Of a stretch of DNA of 64,000 bases, positions 43,816-53,069 are shown one piece after another. Below the pieces are notes generated by a model. It saw only the letters and a list, made by a program, of their open reading frames with translations, was not told the DNA's origin and made no database searches. This DNA is from Sphingobium sp. CCH11-B1 (GTDB taxonomy: Bacteria; Pseudomonadota; Alphaproteobacteria; Sphingomonadales; Sphingomonadaceae). Where the stretch lies: the NCBI RefSeq assembly GCF_001556865.1, contig NZ_LSJY01000202.1, forward strand, positions 205,126-269,125, read 5' to 3'. How positions within the stretch are numbered: the first letter of the stretch is position 1; every line of letters begins with the position of its first letter. The translations under genes and the position numbers were made by a program.

Positions 43816-43837
43816 CAACGTCCGACATGGGCGGTTT

Positions 43838-45094
43838 ATGCAGTGCTTCCGTGAGCCGCTATCGCCGAACGATAAAGCTATCGTCGATAGCGATGGCGAA
43901 GTCAGTTCGCCGCCACATATCCTGGTCTTTCTTCACGCCCCCGGACCAGGTGGAGTAGAGCGTATTGCGTTGCGGCTGGTCACGGGCTGGCAGAAAGTCG
44001 GGATTGACGTGCGCCTGATGCTAGGGAATCCGGCAGGCCCGATGCAGCATGACCTGCCGCCCGGCAATGCCACCCAATATATGCCATCCTGGCCGCTGAT
44101 CGGTCGCCGCCTGGCTAGCCTCCACCTCCTGGTCGCGACATTGCGCGCCATCGATGCGCGACGACCCGACATTCTGTTTTGCGCTGGCAACGTCTATGCG
44201 ATCATTGCCGTGCTACTGAAATTGCGGCTGGGACGGCGCTGTCCGCTCATTCTGGCCAAGGTCAGCAACGACCTCATGCGATCCGACATGCACTGGATCA
44301 TGCGGCCCCTTTATGGCTTCTGGCTGCGCATGCAGGGCAAAATGATCGACCATTTCGCCGCCCTGTCCGATCCCATGGCGCGGGAAGTGGCGGCACGGAT
44401 GGGCGTCGATCGGGCGCGCGTGCATGTGGTGCCCAATCCGGTGCTGGCGCTGACGGATCTGGATGCCGTCGTGGCGCCACCTTCATCGTCATCACCGCAA
44501 CAGGGCAGGCGTTTCGTGGCTGTCGGCCGGCTGGAACGCCAGAAAAATTATCCGCTGATGCTGCGCGCCTTCGCAGAGGGGCGTGGGCCAGACGACAGGC
44601 TGACCATTTTCGGGGAAGGCCGTGCGCGTTTTCAGCTGGAACGCCTGGCCGACCGCCTCGGCATTGCGGCGAAGGTGCATTTTGCCGGGTTCAGCGCCGA
44701 TATTCGTCGCCAACTGCCGCACCATGACCTGCTGCTGCTCTCATCCCGCTATGAAGGGCAGCCAGGCGTCGTGGTCGAAGCGCTGGCGTGCGGCCTTCCG
44801 GTCATCGCCACCCGCTGCTGCGCGAGCATGTCCTCCCTGCTGGACGATGGCGCGCTCGGCACGCTGATCGATGGTGGCGACGAGACCGCATTCGCCAATG
44901 CCATCCGCACCGCGGACCCGGATAGTCAGGACCGCCCGCGCGCTCGTGACAAGGCGGCGTCGTTCACCATCGAACGCGCTGTTCCCGCCTACCGCGCGCT
45001 CTTCCATCACATGCTGGCAACGCACCCCCACCGGCGGCGCGCTGCCCTTGCCAAACCTTGTTCGCAATCTCTTTTTGAGGCGCAGCTATCATGA
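43838..45094 (+). CDS. Glycosyltransferase family 4 protein
   Basis: This protein of about 418 residues with a GT-B fold has an N-terminal acceptor domain containing APGPGGVERIALRLVTGW. The C-terminal nucleotide-sugar domain has RRFVAVGRLERQKNYPLMLRAFAEG, RLTIFGEGRARFQLERLADRLGI and the donor-binding E-x7-E motif in SSRYEGQPGVVVEALACGLPVIAT. It is a retaining enzyme, probably cytoplasmic face of the membrane. A GTG at 43799 could extend it by 13 residues. First gene of a seven-gene plus-strand cluster; its stop overlaps the next start. Confidence 0.9.
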   Translation: MQCFREPLSPNDKAIVDSDGEVSSPPHILVFLHAPGPGGVERIALRLVTGWQKVGIDVRLMLGNPAGPMQHDLPPGNATQYMPSWPLIGRRLASLHLLVATLRAIDARRPDILFCAGNVYAIIAVLLKLRLGRRCPLILAKVSNDLMRSDMHWIMRPLYGFWLRMQGKMIDHFAALSDPMAREVAARMGVDRARVHVVPNPVLALTDLDAVVAPPSSSSPQQGRRFVAVGRLERQKNYPLMLRAFAEGRGPDDRLTIFGEGRARFQLERLADRLGIAAKVHFAGFSADIRRQLPHHDLLLLSSRYEGQPGVVVEALACGLPVIATRCCASMSSLLDDGALGTLIDGGDETAFANAIRTADPDSQDRPRARDKAASFTIERAVPAYRALFHHMLATHPHRRRAALAKPCSQSLFEAQLS

Positions 45095-46029
45095 GCCATG
45101 CCGATGCGCTTGTCCCGCTGATCAATGCGCAGGGTACGCGCGCGATGCTGGACCCCACCCCGCTTGTCCGGTCCGGTCGCAACTGGACGGCATGGTTCGG
45201 CCCGCTCATCTCCTTTGCGATACTGGCGGTCGTGTTCGTTCAGATCGGCTCCTTCGATTTTCACAAACTCATCGCGATGCTGCCGCGCACGCCGCTTTTC
45301 TGGCTGGTGTTCGCTGTGACATACAGCCTGACGCCGCTATGCGACTGGGTCATCTTCAACCGGCTGTGGTCGATCCCCGCCGGCGGCCTGTCTGCCCTGT
45401 TCCGCAAGCGGATCAGCAACGAACTGCTGCTCGGCTATGTGGGCGACGTCTATTTCTACGCCTGGGCGCGGCGGCATGTGTCGATGGCCGGATCACCCTT
45501 TGGCGCGGTCAAGGATTCAGCGATATTGTCGGGCGTGATGGGCAACATTGTCACGCTGGCGATGCTGCTCTTCACGCTGCCCCTCCTGTCATCGCTGCGA
45601 CTGGCGATGGACGGGCGGGCGCTGGGGATATCGCTGACCATCCTTGTTGTGACCTCCTTTGGCCCGGTCCTGTTCAGTCGCAAGGTATTCAGCCTGCCCT
45701 GGCGGGAGCGGCGGATGGTGGCAGGGGTCCATCTGGCGCGGATCATCGCCAATGTGCTGCTCTATGCAACGTTGTGGCACCTGCTGCTGCCCGATGTCGC
45801 GTTGAGCTGGTGGTTCATGCTTTCGACGCTACGGCTGGTCCTGTCCCGCCTGCCGATGGTGCCGAACAAGGATGTGCTGTTTGCAGGCGTCGCGGTGTTC
45901 CTGGTCGGGCGTGAGCTGGAAATTGCGGAGGTGCTGGCGATGGTCGCCAGCCTGCTGCTCGCCGCGCATCTGCTGGTCGGACTGATCCTTGGCCTGAGCG
46001 GCGTCGTGAAACATCGGAGGCGGGCATGA
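45091..46029 (+). CDS. Polytopic membrane protein of unknown function
   Basis: This 312-residue protein has about eight hydrophobic helices (first near residues 36-55, FGPLISFAILAVVFVQIG). The layout loosely recalls the lysylphosphatidylglycerol-synthase transmembrane (flippase-like) family, but I see no diagnostic motif. It is coupled to the GT4 gene before (ATGA) and to the DUF2141 gene after. Position between two glycosyltransferases makes a lipid or glycan translocation role plausible, not shown. Confidence 0.75.
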   Translation: MSHADALVPLINAQGTRAMLDPTPLVRSGRNWTAWFGPLISFAILAVVFVQIGSFDFHKLIAMLPRTPLFWLVFAVTYSLTPLCDWVIFNRLWSIPAGGLSALFRKRISNELLLGYVGDVYFYAWARRHVSMAGSPFGAVKDSAILSGVMGNIVTLAMLLFTLPLLSSLRLAMDGRALGISLTILVVTSFGPVLFSRKVFSLPWRERRMVAGVHLARIIANVLLYATLWHLLLPDVALSWWFMLSTLRLVLSRLPMVPNKDVLFAGVAVFLVGRELEIAEVLAMVASLLLAAHLLVGLILGLSGVVKHRRRA

Positions 46030-46571
46030 CCGTCCTGGCGATCTGGGTAACCAGCATGATCGCCGCCGCTGCGGTGCCGATCATCCCTTCAACCCCCGAT
46101 CTGGGCAAGGCGGAGGCACGCTGTCGCCCCGGTGAGAACGGCCCGTCCTTGCTGCTCGACATAGTGGGACTGAAGGACCGAAAGGGCCGCCTGAAGGCGG
46201 AAGTCTATCCCGCCAACGATCAGGACTTTCTTCAGGACGACAATATCCTGATCTCTCAGGGCAAGATTTTCCGCCGGGTCGAGGTGCCGGTCGGGCAAGG
46301 TTCCACGCAAAATGACCATAGCGCGCAAATATGCGTCCGTGTGCCGGGGCCGGGCCGTTATGCGGTCAGCGTGCTGCACGATCGCGACGGTAACCGGAAA
46401 TTCGGGTTGTCGGTTGATGGCGTCGGCTTTGGCGGCAATCCCAAATTGGGCATGGGCAAGCCAAAGGCGGCGTCGGCCACCCTGGTTGTTGGCACCGGCC
46501 CTACGCGCGGGCGGATCATCATGAATTACCGTCGGGGATTATTGTCCTTCGGCCCGCTCAAGGCGCTTTAG
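46026..46571 (+). CDS. DUF2141 family secreted protein
   Basis: This 181-residue protein has an N-terminal export segment (VLAIWVTSMIAAAAVPI) and the DUF2141 pattern (LLLDIVGLKDRKGRLKAEVYP, then CVRVPGPGRYAVSVLHDRDGNRKF and GVGFGGNPKLGMGKPK). The family is periplasmic or secreted and lacks a known activity. Overlaps the preceding membrane-protein gene; the next GT4 gene begins 3 bases after its stop. Confidence 0.85.
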   Translation: MTVLAIWVTSMIAAAAVPIIPSTPDLGKAEARCRPGENGPSLLLDIVGLKDRKGRLKAEVYPANDQDFLQDDNILISQGKIFRRVEVPVGQGSTQNDHSAQICVRVPGPGRYAVSVLHDRDGNRKFGLSVDGVGFGGNPKLGMGKPKAASATLVVGTGPTRGRIIMNYRRGLLSFGPLKAL

Positions 46572-46574
46572 GCC

Positions 46575-47750
46575 ATGCGGATCGTCGATATATGCGCCTT
46601 TTACGCACCGCAGGGCGGGGGCGTCAAAACCTATGTCCGGCACAAGATGCTGGCGGGCCCCGCGCGCGGCCATGAAGTCATCATCCTTGCGCCGGCGGCG
46701 CAGGCGCATGTCGAATATTTCGGCGATCATGCCCGCATCGAATATGTGCCGGGTCGCCGCTTCCCGCTCGACGGGCGCTATCATTATTTCCATGACGAAG
46801 CGGCTCTACACGCCCGCCTGGACGCCTTGCGTCCCGATCTGGTGGAAGCATCGACCCCGTGGGGCAGCGCATCGATGGTCGCCAACTGGCGTGGCGATGT
46901 GCCACGCAGCCTGATCATGCACGCCGATCCGCTGGGCAACTACGCCTATCGCTGGTTTCGCAGTCTGGCCAGTCGCGAGCAGATCGACCGCGGGTTCGAC
47001 TGGTTCTGGCGGCATTTGCGGCGTCTGGACGCGCGCTTCGATCATATCGTCTGCGCCAGCGACGAACTGGCGACACGGCTGGCGAATGGCGGTTTGCGGC
47101 ATGTGGTCACCAACCGCATGGGGGTGCAGCCCGGCATCTTCTCCCCCCGGCACCGCGACACGGATCTGCGGCGACGGCTGCTGCAATGGTGCGATCTGGA
47201 TGAAGATGCGCTGTTGCTGTTCGGCGCGGGCCGTCACGCGCCGGAAAAACGGTGGCCAATGATCATTGAGGCCGCGACCGCCTGTGGCTTTGATCGTCCG
47301 GTCGGCCTCGTCATTGCTGGCGATGGCCGCGCGCGCGCCAGCGTGCAACGCGCCGCGGCGGACAATCCGCATGTCCGGTTGATGGCACCTGTCACCGACC
47401 GCCAGGCCTTCGCCAGTCTGCTCGCAAGCGCCGATGCGCTGGTCCATGGCAGCGAATCCGAAACCTTCTGCATGATCGCGGCAGAGGCGCGGGCCAGTGG
47501 CATTCCGATGTTCCTGCCCGATGGCGGCGCGGCGGCGGATCATCTGGTGCCGGGCGCTGGCCATCATTACCGCGCGGCGGACGCATCCAGCCTGGCGGCC
47601 GCCATTCGCCTGTTCCTGACGCAGGGGCCAGCCGATCATCTCGCCAACGCCTGCTCAGTGGCCGCCGGCACGCGCACGATGGACGCGCATTTCGCTGAGC
47701 TTTTCACCCTCTATGAAGGGACCAGACGGAGACTTCCCCTCGCTGCATGA
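46575..47750 (+). CDS. Glycosyltransferase family 4 protein
   Basis: This 391-residue protein has GT-B architecture. N-terminal glycine-rich loop: ICAFYAPQGGGVKTYVRHKML. C-terminal donor domain: LLLFGAGRHAPEKRWPMIIEAA, VGLVIAGDGRARASVQRAA and HGSESETFCMIAAEARASGIPMFLPDGG (E-x7-E type). It closely resembles the alpha-mannosyltransferase-like GT4 group that acts on lipid acceptors. Second glycosyltransferase of the cluster. Confidence 0.9.
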   Translation: MRIVDICAFYAPQGGGVKTYVRHKMLAGPARGHEVIILAPAAQAHVEYFGDHARIEYVPGRRFPLDGRYHYFHDEAALHARLDALRPDLVEASTPWGSASMVANWRGDVPRSLIMHADPLGNYAYRWFRSLASREQIDRGFDWFWRHLRRLDARFDHIVCASDELATRLANGGLRHVVTNRMGVQPGIFSPRHRDTDLRRRLLQWCDLDEDALLLFGAGRHAPEKRWPMIIEAATACGFDRPVGLVIAGDGRARASVQRAAADNPHVRLMAPVTDRQAFASLLASADALVHGSESETFCMIAAEARASGIPMFLPDGGAAADHLVPGAGHHYRAADASSLAAAIRLFLTQGPADHLANACSVAAGTRTMDAHFAELFTLYEGTRRRLPLAA

Positions 47751-47871
47751 CAATTGCTGGTCGGATCGGTGACGGGGTCCGCCTTCGAACTTTCATCATA
47801 TTGCAGCGCACAAGAAACGCGCACGACTCAATGGCGGGCTATGACGAAGCCAGCCATTGGGGGGCATCATC

Positions 47872-48969
47872 ATGTACAAGACTATGCGAGCCGTGCTGTT
47901 TGCAGGGCTGGTCAGTTTCGTCGCGACCGGATCGACCAGTAGCAGCCTGCCATATCGTCTCGATACGGCGCAGCTATTGCCGCACGGCGGCAATACGACG
48001 CTCTCCATGATGACCTATAATATCAAGGGTTTGCCGTGGCCGCTCGCCTTTGACCGCGACGCCGCGCTGGCGCGGATAGGCGGACGTCTGCGCGCGCTGC
48101 GACAACGGGGGCAGCAACCCCATATCCTGTTATTGCAGGAAGCCTTCACGCCACAGGCGGCAGAGATTGCGCGGACGTCCGGCTATCGACACATGACCTT
48201 CGGACCGGATCGACTGATGCGTTCGTCGATCGCGCCCGCAACGGCGGACCAGGCGTTTCTTGCTGACGCCCGGTGGGATCGCGGCGAGGCGATGGGGAAA
48301 CAGACCGACAGCGGCCTCATCATCCTGTCTGACTATCCCATCCTCCGCGTCCAGCGCCTCGCCTTCCCCGATTTCGCCTGCGCCGGGTTCGATTGCCTCG
48401 CCAACAAGGGCGTTGTGATCGCCGACATACAGGTTCCCGGCGAAGAGAAGCCCGTGGCCATCGTCAATACCCACCTCAATGCGCGCAAGGCGTCGGGCGT
48501 CTCCGTGGCGCGATCGCTGGCGGCCTTTGCGCGGCAGGTCGATCTGACCGCGCGCTTCATTGCCCGCGCCGTCCCGCGCGACCGCACATTGATGATCGGC
48601 GGCGACATGAACATTGGCGGCAATAACGATCGCAGCCACATCTTCTTCGACAGCTTTTCCCGCCATGGCCTGTCGTTCGTCGCACCGGCGCAGGGCGGCG
48701 CGCAGATCGCGCTGCAACAGGCAGCCGTCCCCGTTCGGCAGGTGCGCGATGACCTCATCCACGCGGCCCAGCGTCGCAAGGACTGGATCTTCGCGCGCGC
48801 CGGGCACGGCACCTCGCTCGTCGTGAAAGGCGCGCATGTGCCGTTCGGGTCGGAGCCTGACGGCGAGCCGCTCTCCGATCATTTCGGCTATGTCATCGCC
48901 TATGACCGCCAGCGCCCACAATTGGCGCTTGCCGATGCCAGCCCTGCGCTGAAAAGCGAATATCGCTGA
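47872..48969 (+). CDS. Endonuclease/exonuclease/phosphatase-fold hydrolase, exported
   Basis: This protein of about 365 residues has a signal peptide (MRAVLFAGLVSFVATGSTSS). The DNase I-like metal-dependent fold shows MTYNIKGLPWP, ILLLQEAFTPQ (metal-binding Glu), IVNTHLNARKASG, MIGGDMNIGG (Asp/Asn pair) and SDHFGYVIAY (catalytic His). Exported members include sphingomyelinase-like and inositol-phosphate phosphodiesterases, so a phospholipid or sphingolipid head-group hydrolase is likely. The start ATG 47872 has GGGGGG upstream. 121 bases separate it from the GT4 gene; the next gene overlaps its stop by one base. Confidence 0.85.
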   Translation: MYKTMRAVLFAGLVSFVATGSTSSSLPYRLDTAQLLPHGGNTTLSMMTYNIKGLPWPLAFDRDAALARIGGRLRALRQRGQQPHILLLQEAFTPQAAEIARTSGYRHMTFGPDRLMRSSIAPATADQAFLADARWDRGEAMGKQTDSGLIILSDYPILRVQRLAFPDFACAGFDCLANKGVVIADIQVPGEEKPVAIVNTHLNARKASGVSVARSLAAFARQVDLTARFIARAVPRDRTLMIGGDMNIGGNNDRSHIFFDSFSRHGLSFVAPAQGGAQIALQQAAVPVRQVRDDLIHAAQRRKDWIFARAGHGTSLVVKGAHVPFGSEPDGEPLSDHFGYVIAYDRQRPQLALADASPALKSEYR

Positions 48970-50141
48970 TGCGCGGCCTGTATCTACTGGGCCTGGTCGC
49001 GCTCGCGCTCCAGGCCGGTACCGCATCGGCGCAGGATCTGTTCGTCGACCAAAGCATCAGCTTCACGCTGAAGCCTGCGATCCGGCGATCGCCCCTGCTC
49101 GAAGCGCGGAGCATCAGGCCGGATCAGGGCTGGATCGGCGCGATCCGCCCGGTGCCCCGTGACGAGCCAGACCATGTCGTCGCCCTGCGCCTCCAGCGCC
49201 AGAGCCGGCGGTTCATCGGGGCGCAGGCGGACATTGCACCCCAGATGGACAAATCGGCTTACGACCATCGCCCGCGCAGCCGTACAAGGATGCTTTCGGT
49301 CGAGGATCATTTCGCCCTCTCCGATCAGATGGCGATGACGCTGGGCTTTGCCGGCCTGAAAGTCAGTAACCGCAATGCCAATGTGACCATCGGCAGTGGC
49401 GATGATCGCCTGCGCGCGCGGGACTGGTTTTTGCCCCACGCCGTCGTCCACTACCGTCCAACGCCTGCAATCACGCTGTCGATGGACTATAATGAGTCCA
49501 TGCGCGCCTATGGCGATACCGGCTTTACCGGCCCGCTCGGCCTTTCGCGCCCCGAATTCGAGACTTTGCGCCGCACCCTCCGCCCTGAAAAAGGCCGGAT
49601 CGCGTCGATTGGCGGTCAATGGTCGGGCGGGGACATGATGGTAACGACCAGCCTCTATCGGGCCGACATTCGCAACCGCCTTTCCTTTGCCGATCGTGCC
49701 TATCTGCCGACCAATATCGGGTCTGCCAGCCTGTTTGGCGTCAAAATGACGGCCCGGCATCAGCTGACGCCGCATCTCGACTGGTCCGTCCGCTATCAGC
49801 AGGCAGCGGTGGACACCATGAGCGGGCGATCCGTGCAGGAACGGGAAATGGCCCTTGCAGCCGCATGGACCAGCGGCGCGTGGCGTGTCGCGGCGCAGAC
49901 ATCGCGCAGCAGCCGCGCGGCGCTGGCAGCATTGGGCACCCGACAATCGCCCCTGCGCGCCGAAGGCAGCATCGAATATACGCCCGTGCAACGGGATGGC
50001 CAGCGATTGCGCTTTGCCGCGCGCTTCATCAATCCCAGCCGCCTCGTCAGCATCGGCCTGTCCGGCCCGACCGCGATGGGGAGCCTTCATGCCGTCGACC
50101 ATACCCGCGCCGTCATGTTCAGCGCCGACATGGGCTGGTAA
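48969..50141 (+). CDS. Outer-membrane beta-barrel protein, TonB-receptor-like without plug
   Basis: This 390-residue protein has a Sec signal peptide (LYLLGLVALALQAGTASA, mature start QDLFVDQS). The mature part is a series of alternating amphipathic strands (VVHYRPTPAITLSMDYNES, FGVKMTARHQLTPHLDWSVRYQQ, AAAWTSGAWRVAAQTSRSS, RLRFAARFINPS) resembling the barrel half of TonB receptors. There is no plug domain or TonB box, and the last residue is Trp rather than Phe. It may be an outer-membrane export or insertion channel for the cluster's product. Assignment is by strand pattern only. Confidence 0.65.
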   Translation: MRGLYLLGLVALALQAGTASAQDLFVDQSISFTLKPAIRRSPLLEARSIRPDQGWIGAIRPVPRDEPDHVVALRLQRQSRRFIGAQADIAPQMDKSAYDHRPRSRTRMLSVEDHFALSDQMAMTLGFAGLKVSNRNANVTIGSGDDRLRARDWFLPHAVVHYRPTPAITLSMDYNESMRAYGDTGFTGPLGLSRPEFETLRRTLRPEKGRIASIGGQWSGGDMMVTTSLYRADIRNRLSFADRAYLPTNIGSASLFGVKMTARHQLTPHLDWSVRYQQAAVDTMSGRSVQEREMALAAAWTSGAWRVAAQTSRSSRAALAALGTRQSPLRAEGSIEYTPVQRDGQRLRFAARFINPSRLVSIGLSGPTAMGSLHAVDHTRAVMFSADMGW

Positions 50142-50155
50142 GCACCGGCCCGGAC

Positions 50156-51649
50156 ATGACAAAGGCTGTCCGCGCATCCCCCTTGTGCGTCGTCCTGCTG
50201 TTGCTGACGGTGCTGCTGGGCATTGCCGCCCTCCGGCCGATCGACCATGACGAAGGGCAATATGTCGCTGCTGTGGCCCTGATGCGATCGGGCTTGCCCT
50301 ACCGCGATTTCGCCTATCTCCAGACGCCATTGCAACCCCTGCTCTTCGCGCCGCTGGCATGGCTGTGCGAGGGCTGGCTGTTCCTTGCCCTGCGCGTCGT
50401 CAATGCCCTGTGTGCGGCGGGCGCAGCGGCGCTGCTATATCATGCAACGCGCCAAGTGGGAGGATCGCGGCGCAGCGCCGGGATTGCGGCCATGGCGCTC
50501 GTCACCAGCCATGCTTTCCTGTTCGCAGCCACGGTTGCGCGGAACGATGCCCTGCCTTTGCTCCTGCACATGGCCGGTCTCACGCTGCTCATCGACGCGC
50601 TCGAAAAGGTTCGTCGACCGCTGTTCTTCTTGCTTGCCGGGCTTCTGCTGGGCGCGGCATCCTCCGCGAAGATCAGCTATGGGCTGCCGGCCGCCGCCAT
50701 CGGCCTGTTCGCGCTGCTGCATGTGCGGCGGTTCGGCCCGAAAAGCGTCCTCGCGCTGGCGGTGGGCGGGATCGCGGGCGGATTGCCAACCCTGGTCCTC
50801 TGGGCGATCGCGCCGGATGCGGCCTGGTTCGGCATCATCGACTATAGCCTGAAGGCGCCGCTGGAATGGCAGATGCTGAACCAGCGCGCCTATATGGCGG
50901 AAGCCCCGCTCAGCGTTTTGCGGTTCCTGCGTTTCCTTGCGCAGGGGTCGGCGCTGCTGGCGCTTCTGGCGCTGGCCATTTCTGTCCTGCGTCGATCCGC
51001 AACGCCTTCCACGACGACCGGTCTGCTCGACTATGTGATCGTTGCCGGGTTGATCGCGGCGTGGCTGCCCCGGCCCATTTATGTGCAATATCTGGTGCCG
51101 CTGCTACCCGCCTTGTTCCTGCGCTTCGGATTGATGCTGGATGCGCCCCACTGGCGCCGCCCCGCAGCGGTCACGGCGTTGGCGCTGTGCATGATGGCGG
51201 GGGCGGCGGACACGCTGATCCGCATCGCACCGAACGTCGCCAGCGGCCACAGCCCGGTCGTGTCGGCGATGCGCGATGCCCATGCGATCGGACGGAACGT
51301 GCGCGCCTCCGCCGTCGCAGGTCCGATCGTCAGCCTCTCGCCGGAGCGGGTGGTGGACAGCGGCATGCCCCTCGATCCGCGCTTTGCCGCCGGTCCCTTC
51401 CTGTTCCGTACGCGTGACCTTCTCACCCCGGCGCAACAGCGCGCATTCCATGTGCTGAATGGCGCAAGCGTTGCAGAAGGGCTGACCCGGCATCCGCCCG
51501 CCGCGATCATAACGGGGCAAGAAAGCGCGCCTTCCCCAGCCAGTCCGCAGGGTCTCGACTCATCCCTGATCGCCTGGGCCGTCGCCCATGGCTACCGCCC
51601 TGCGTCGCTCCCCTCGGGTGAGGGGACGCTCTATCTCAGGCAGGAATGA
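50156..51649 (+). CDS. GT39/ArnT-like polytopic membrane glycosyltransferase
   Basis: This 497-residue protein has about 10-12 transmembrane helices in the first 370 residues. The first periplasmic loop is the family hallmark: RPIDHDEGQYVAAVALMRSGLPYRDFAYLQTPLQPLLF, in which the DHDEG acidic pair is the DE catalytic-type motif of PMT/ArnT enzymes that use polyprenyl-phosphate sugars on the periplasmic side. A C-terminal soluble part (residues about 390-497) follows. Last gene of the cluster. The ATG at 50156 lies 14 bases after the barrel gene stop. Confidence 0.85.
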   Translation: MTKAVRASPLCVVLLLLTVLLGIAALRPIDHDEGQYVAAVALMRSGLPYRDFAYLQTPLQPLLFAPLAWLCEGWLFLALRVVNALCAAGAAALLYHATRQVGGSRRSAGIAAMALVTSHAFLFAATVARNDALPLLLHMAGLTLLIDALEKVRRPLFFLLAGLLLGAASSAKISYGLPAAAIGLFALLHVRRFGPKSVLALAVGGIAGGLPTLVLWAIAPDAAWFGIIDYSLKAPLEWQMLNQRAYMAEAPLSVLRFLRFLAQGSALLALLALAISVLRRSATPSTTTGLLDYVIVAGLIAAWLPRPIYVQYLVPLLPALFLRFGLMLDAPHWRRPAAVTALALCMMAGAADTLIRIAPNVASGHSPVVSAMRDAHAIGRNVRASAVAGPIVSLSPERVVDSGMPLDPRFAAGPFLFRTRDLLTPAQQRAFHVLNGASVAEGLTRHPPAAIITGQESAPSPASPQGLDSSLIAWAVAHGYRPASLPSGEGTLYLRQE

Positions 51650-52467
51650 TTATCGGGGGCAGCGGCGCACAAGGCTGTTGCGGCGTCAGGTCACCTCGCA
51701 TCGCCTCAAACGCGATCCGACTGCCCGTTTTGTCGAGCCTCCCATGCTGACTAATCCCGGTAATGGAGCATTGGCGAGGGCCCGCGCGGCTTGGCCGATC
51801 CGATCAATATGCTCGATGAAAGGGGCTGCGTAGTGGATATGGTGGGCATGATGCCGGGGCGCGAAAACACCTGGTCGAGCGACAGGCGCTTTACCGATGT
51901 TCTCTACTACAACATTGGCCAAAACCGGGGGATACTCGCCTATGACGATGCACAGCATCCTTATGCCAGATCCGGGGCAACTCGCTAGCGGACTTGCCAT
52001 CCCCGGCGCGCCACTGGAAGGCGCTGGGCTGGCGGCTGCCCGCCAAATCTTGCGCGAAGGCGGTTCGCGCTTCGCTGCGGAACAGGGGGCTTTATCGTCA
52101 AGCCACGCCATCACATGCTGGGACTAAACACCTAGGGCATATGATCCGCAGAAGGCGACGCGCATACGCTGTTCCATGCGTTGCTTCATTATGCCCTTGG
52201 CCGGACATGGATCGCGGCGAACGCCGGGACCCCGAATTCGCCGCGCTCATAAACCGGCTGGGCATCGCACTTGGCAAATCGCGCTATCCCGACGGTCATC
52301 AAACCGATTGGGGGCAGCAATTTTGGGCGACGCTGTGGGAGCGTGGCGGCGGGCCCGTCCTAGAATAGTCGCCGAAATCCAGCGCAGATTTCAAGTGGGA
52401 TTTCATGTGGGACGACGCGCCATCCTTCCAGAAATAACTGGCGAAGTCATCTACTTATGGAAGTAAT
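51650..52467. other. Gene-poor stretch with unrecognised coding-like fragments
   Basis: No intact recognisable gene. Short plus frames, for example ADPINMLDERGCVVDMVGMM (near 51795) and DPEFAALINRLGIALGKSRYP (near 52220), look protein-like but match nothing I know and are broken by stops. A 142-codon minus frame (51686-52114) is equally unassigned. No terminator or repeat was seen after the glycosyltransferase stop. Confidence 0.4.
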
Positions 52468-52557
<90 letters not shown>

Positions 52558-52679
52558 GCAGAAGGTTCGGCGTTGCCGACCCGGTCGAGCGGCGGCCATT
52601 AGCGAATGAAATCACCCTTGCCAAGCGGCCAGTCCGGTATTTTTCTTGTCTCCTGCTGCAACGCCCCTAAATTGGACGT

Positions 52680-53069
52680 ATGAAAGACATGATCCAGAAT
52701 TATGGCTCCGGCAGCATCTTCGGCGCAGGTGTCACGGCACCGCCGATCGTCCATGCCCGCTTCAGCATCGGCGATGTGGTCAAGCATCGCATGTTCGGCT
52801 TTCGCGGTGTGATTTTCGACATCGATCCGGTCTTCGCCAACAGCGAGGAATGGTATGACGCCATTCCCGAAGGCGCACGGCCCGACAAGGATCAGCCCTT
52901 TTATCACCTGCTCGCCGAAAATGGCGAATCCAGCTATGTCGCCTATGTCAGCCAGCAGAATCTGGATGCGGACGACAGCGACGAGCCGGTCGACCATCCG
53001 GCCATTCTGGGGATGTTCGGCGCCTATGCCGATGGCAAATATCGCCTGCGCCCGCTCCATCGCCATTAG
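52680..53069 (+). CDS. hspQ: Heat shock protein HspQ
   Basis: This 129-residue protein of the HspQ (YccV) hemimethylated-DNA-binding-like family has the motifs ARFSIGDVVKHRMFGFRGVIFDIDP, EEWYDAIPEGARPDKDQPFYHLLAEN and SYVAYVSQQNLDADDSDEPVDHP. In E. coli HspQ modulates Lon-dependent proteolysis and DnaA stability. The first about 25 residues (SGSIFGAGVTAPPIV) are an extension usual in alphaproteobacterial members. Its end overlaps the SGNH hydrolase start by 38 bases in another frame. Confidence 0.93.
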   Translation: MKDMIQNYGSGSIFGAGVTAPPIVHARFSIGDVVKHRMFGFRGVIFDIDPVFANSEEWYDAIPEGARPDKDQPFYHLLAENGESSYVAYVSQQNLDADDSDEPVDHPAILGMFGAYADGKYRLRPLHRH

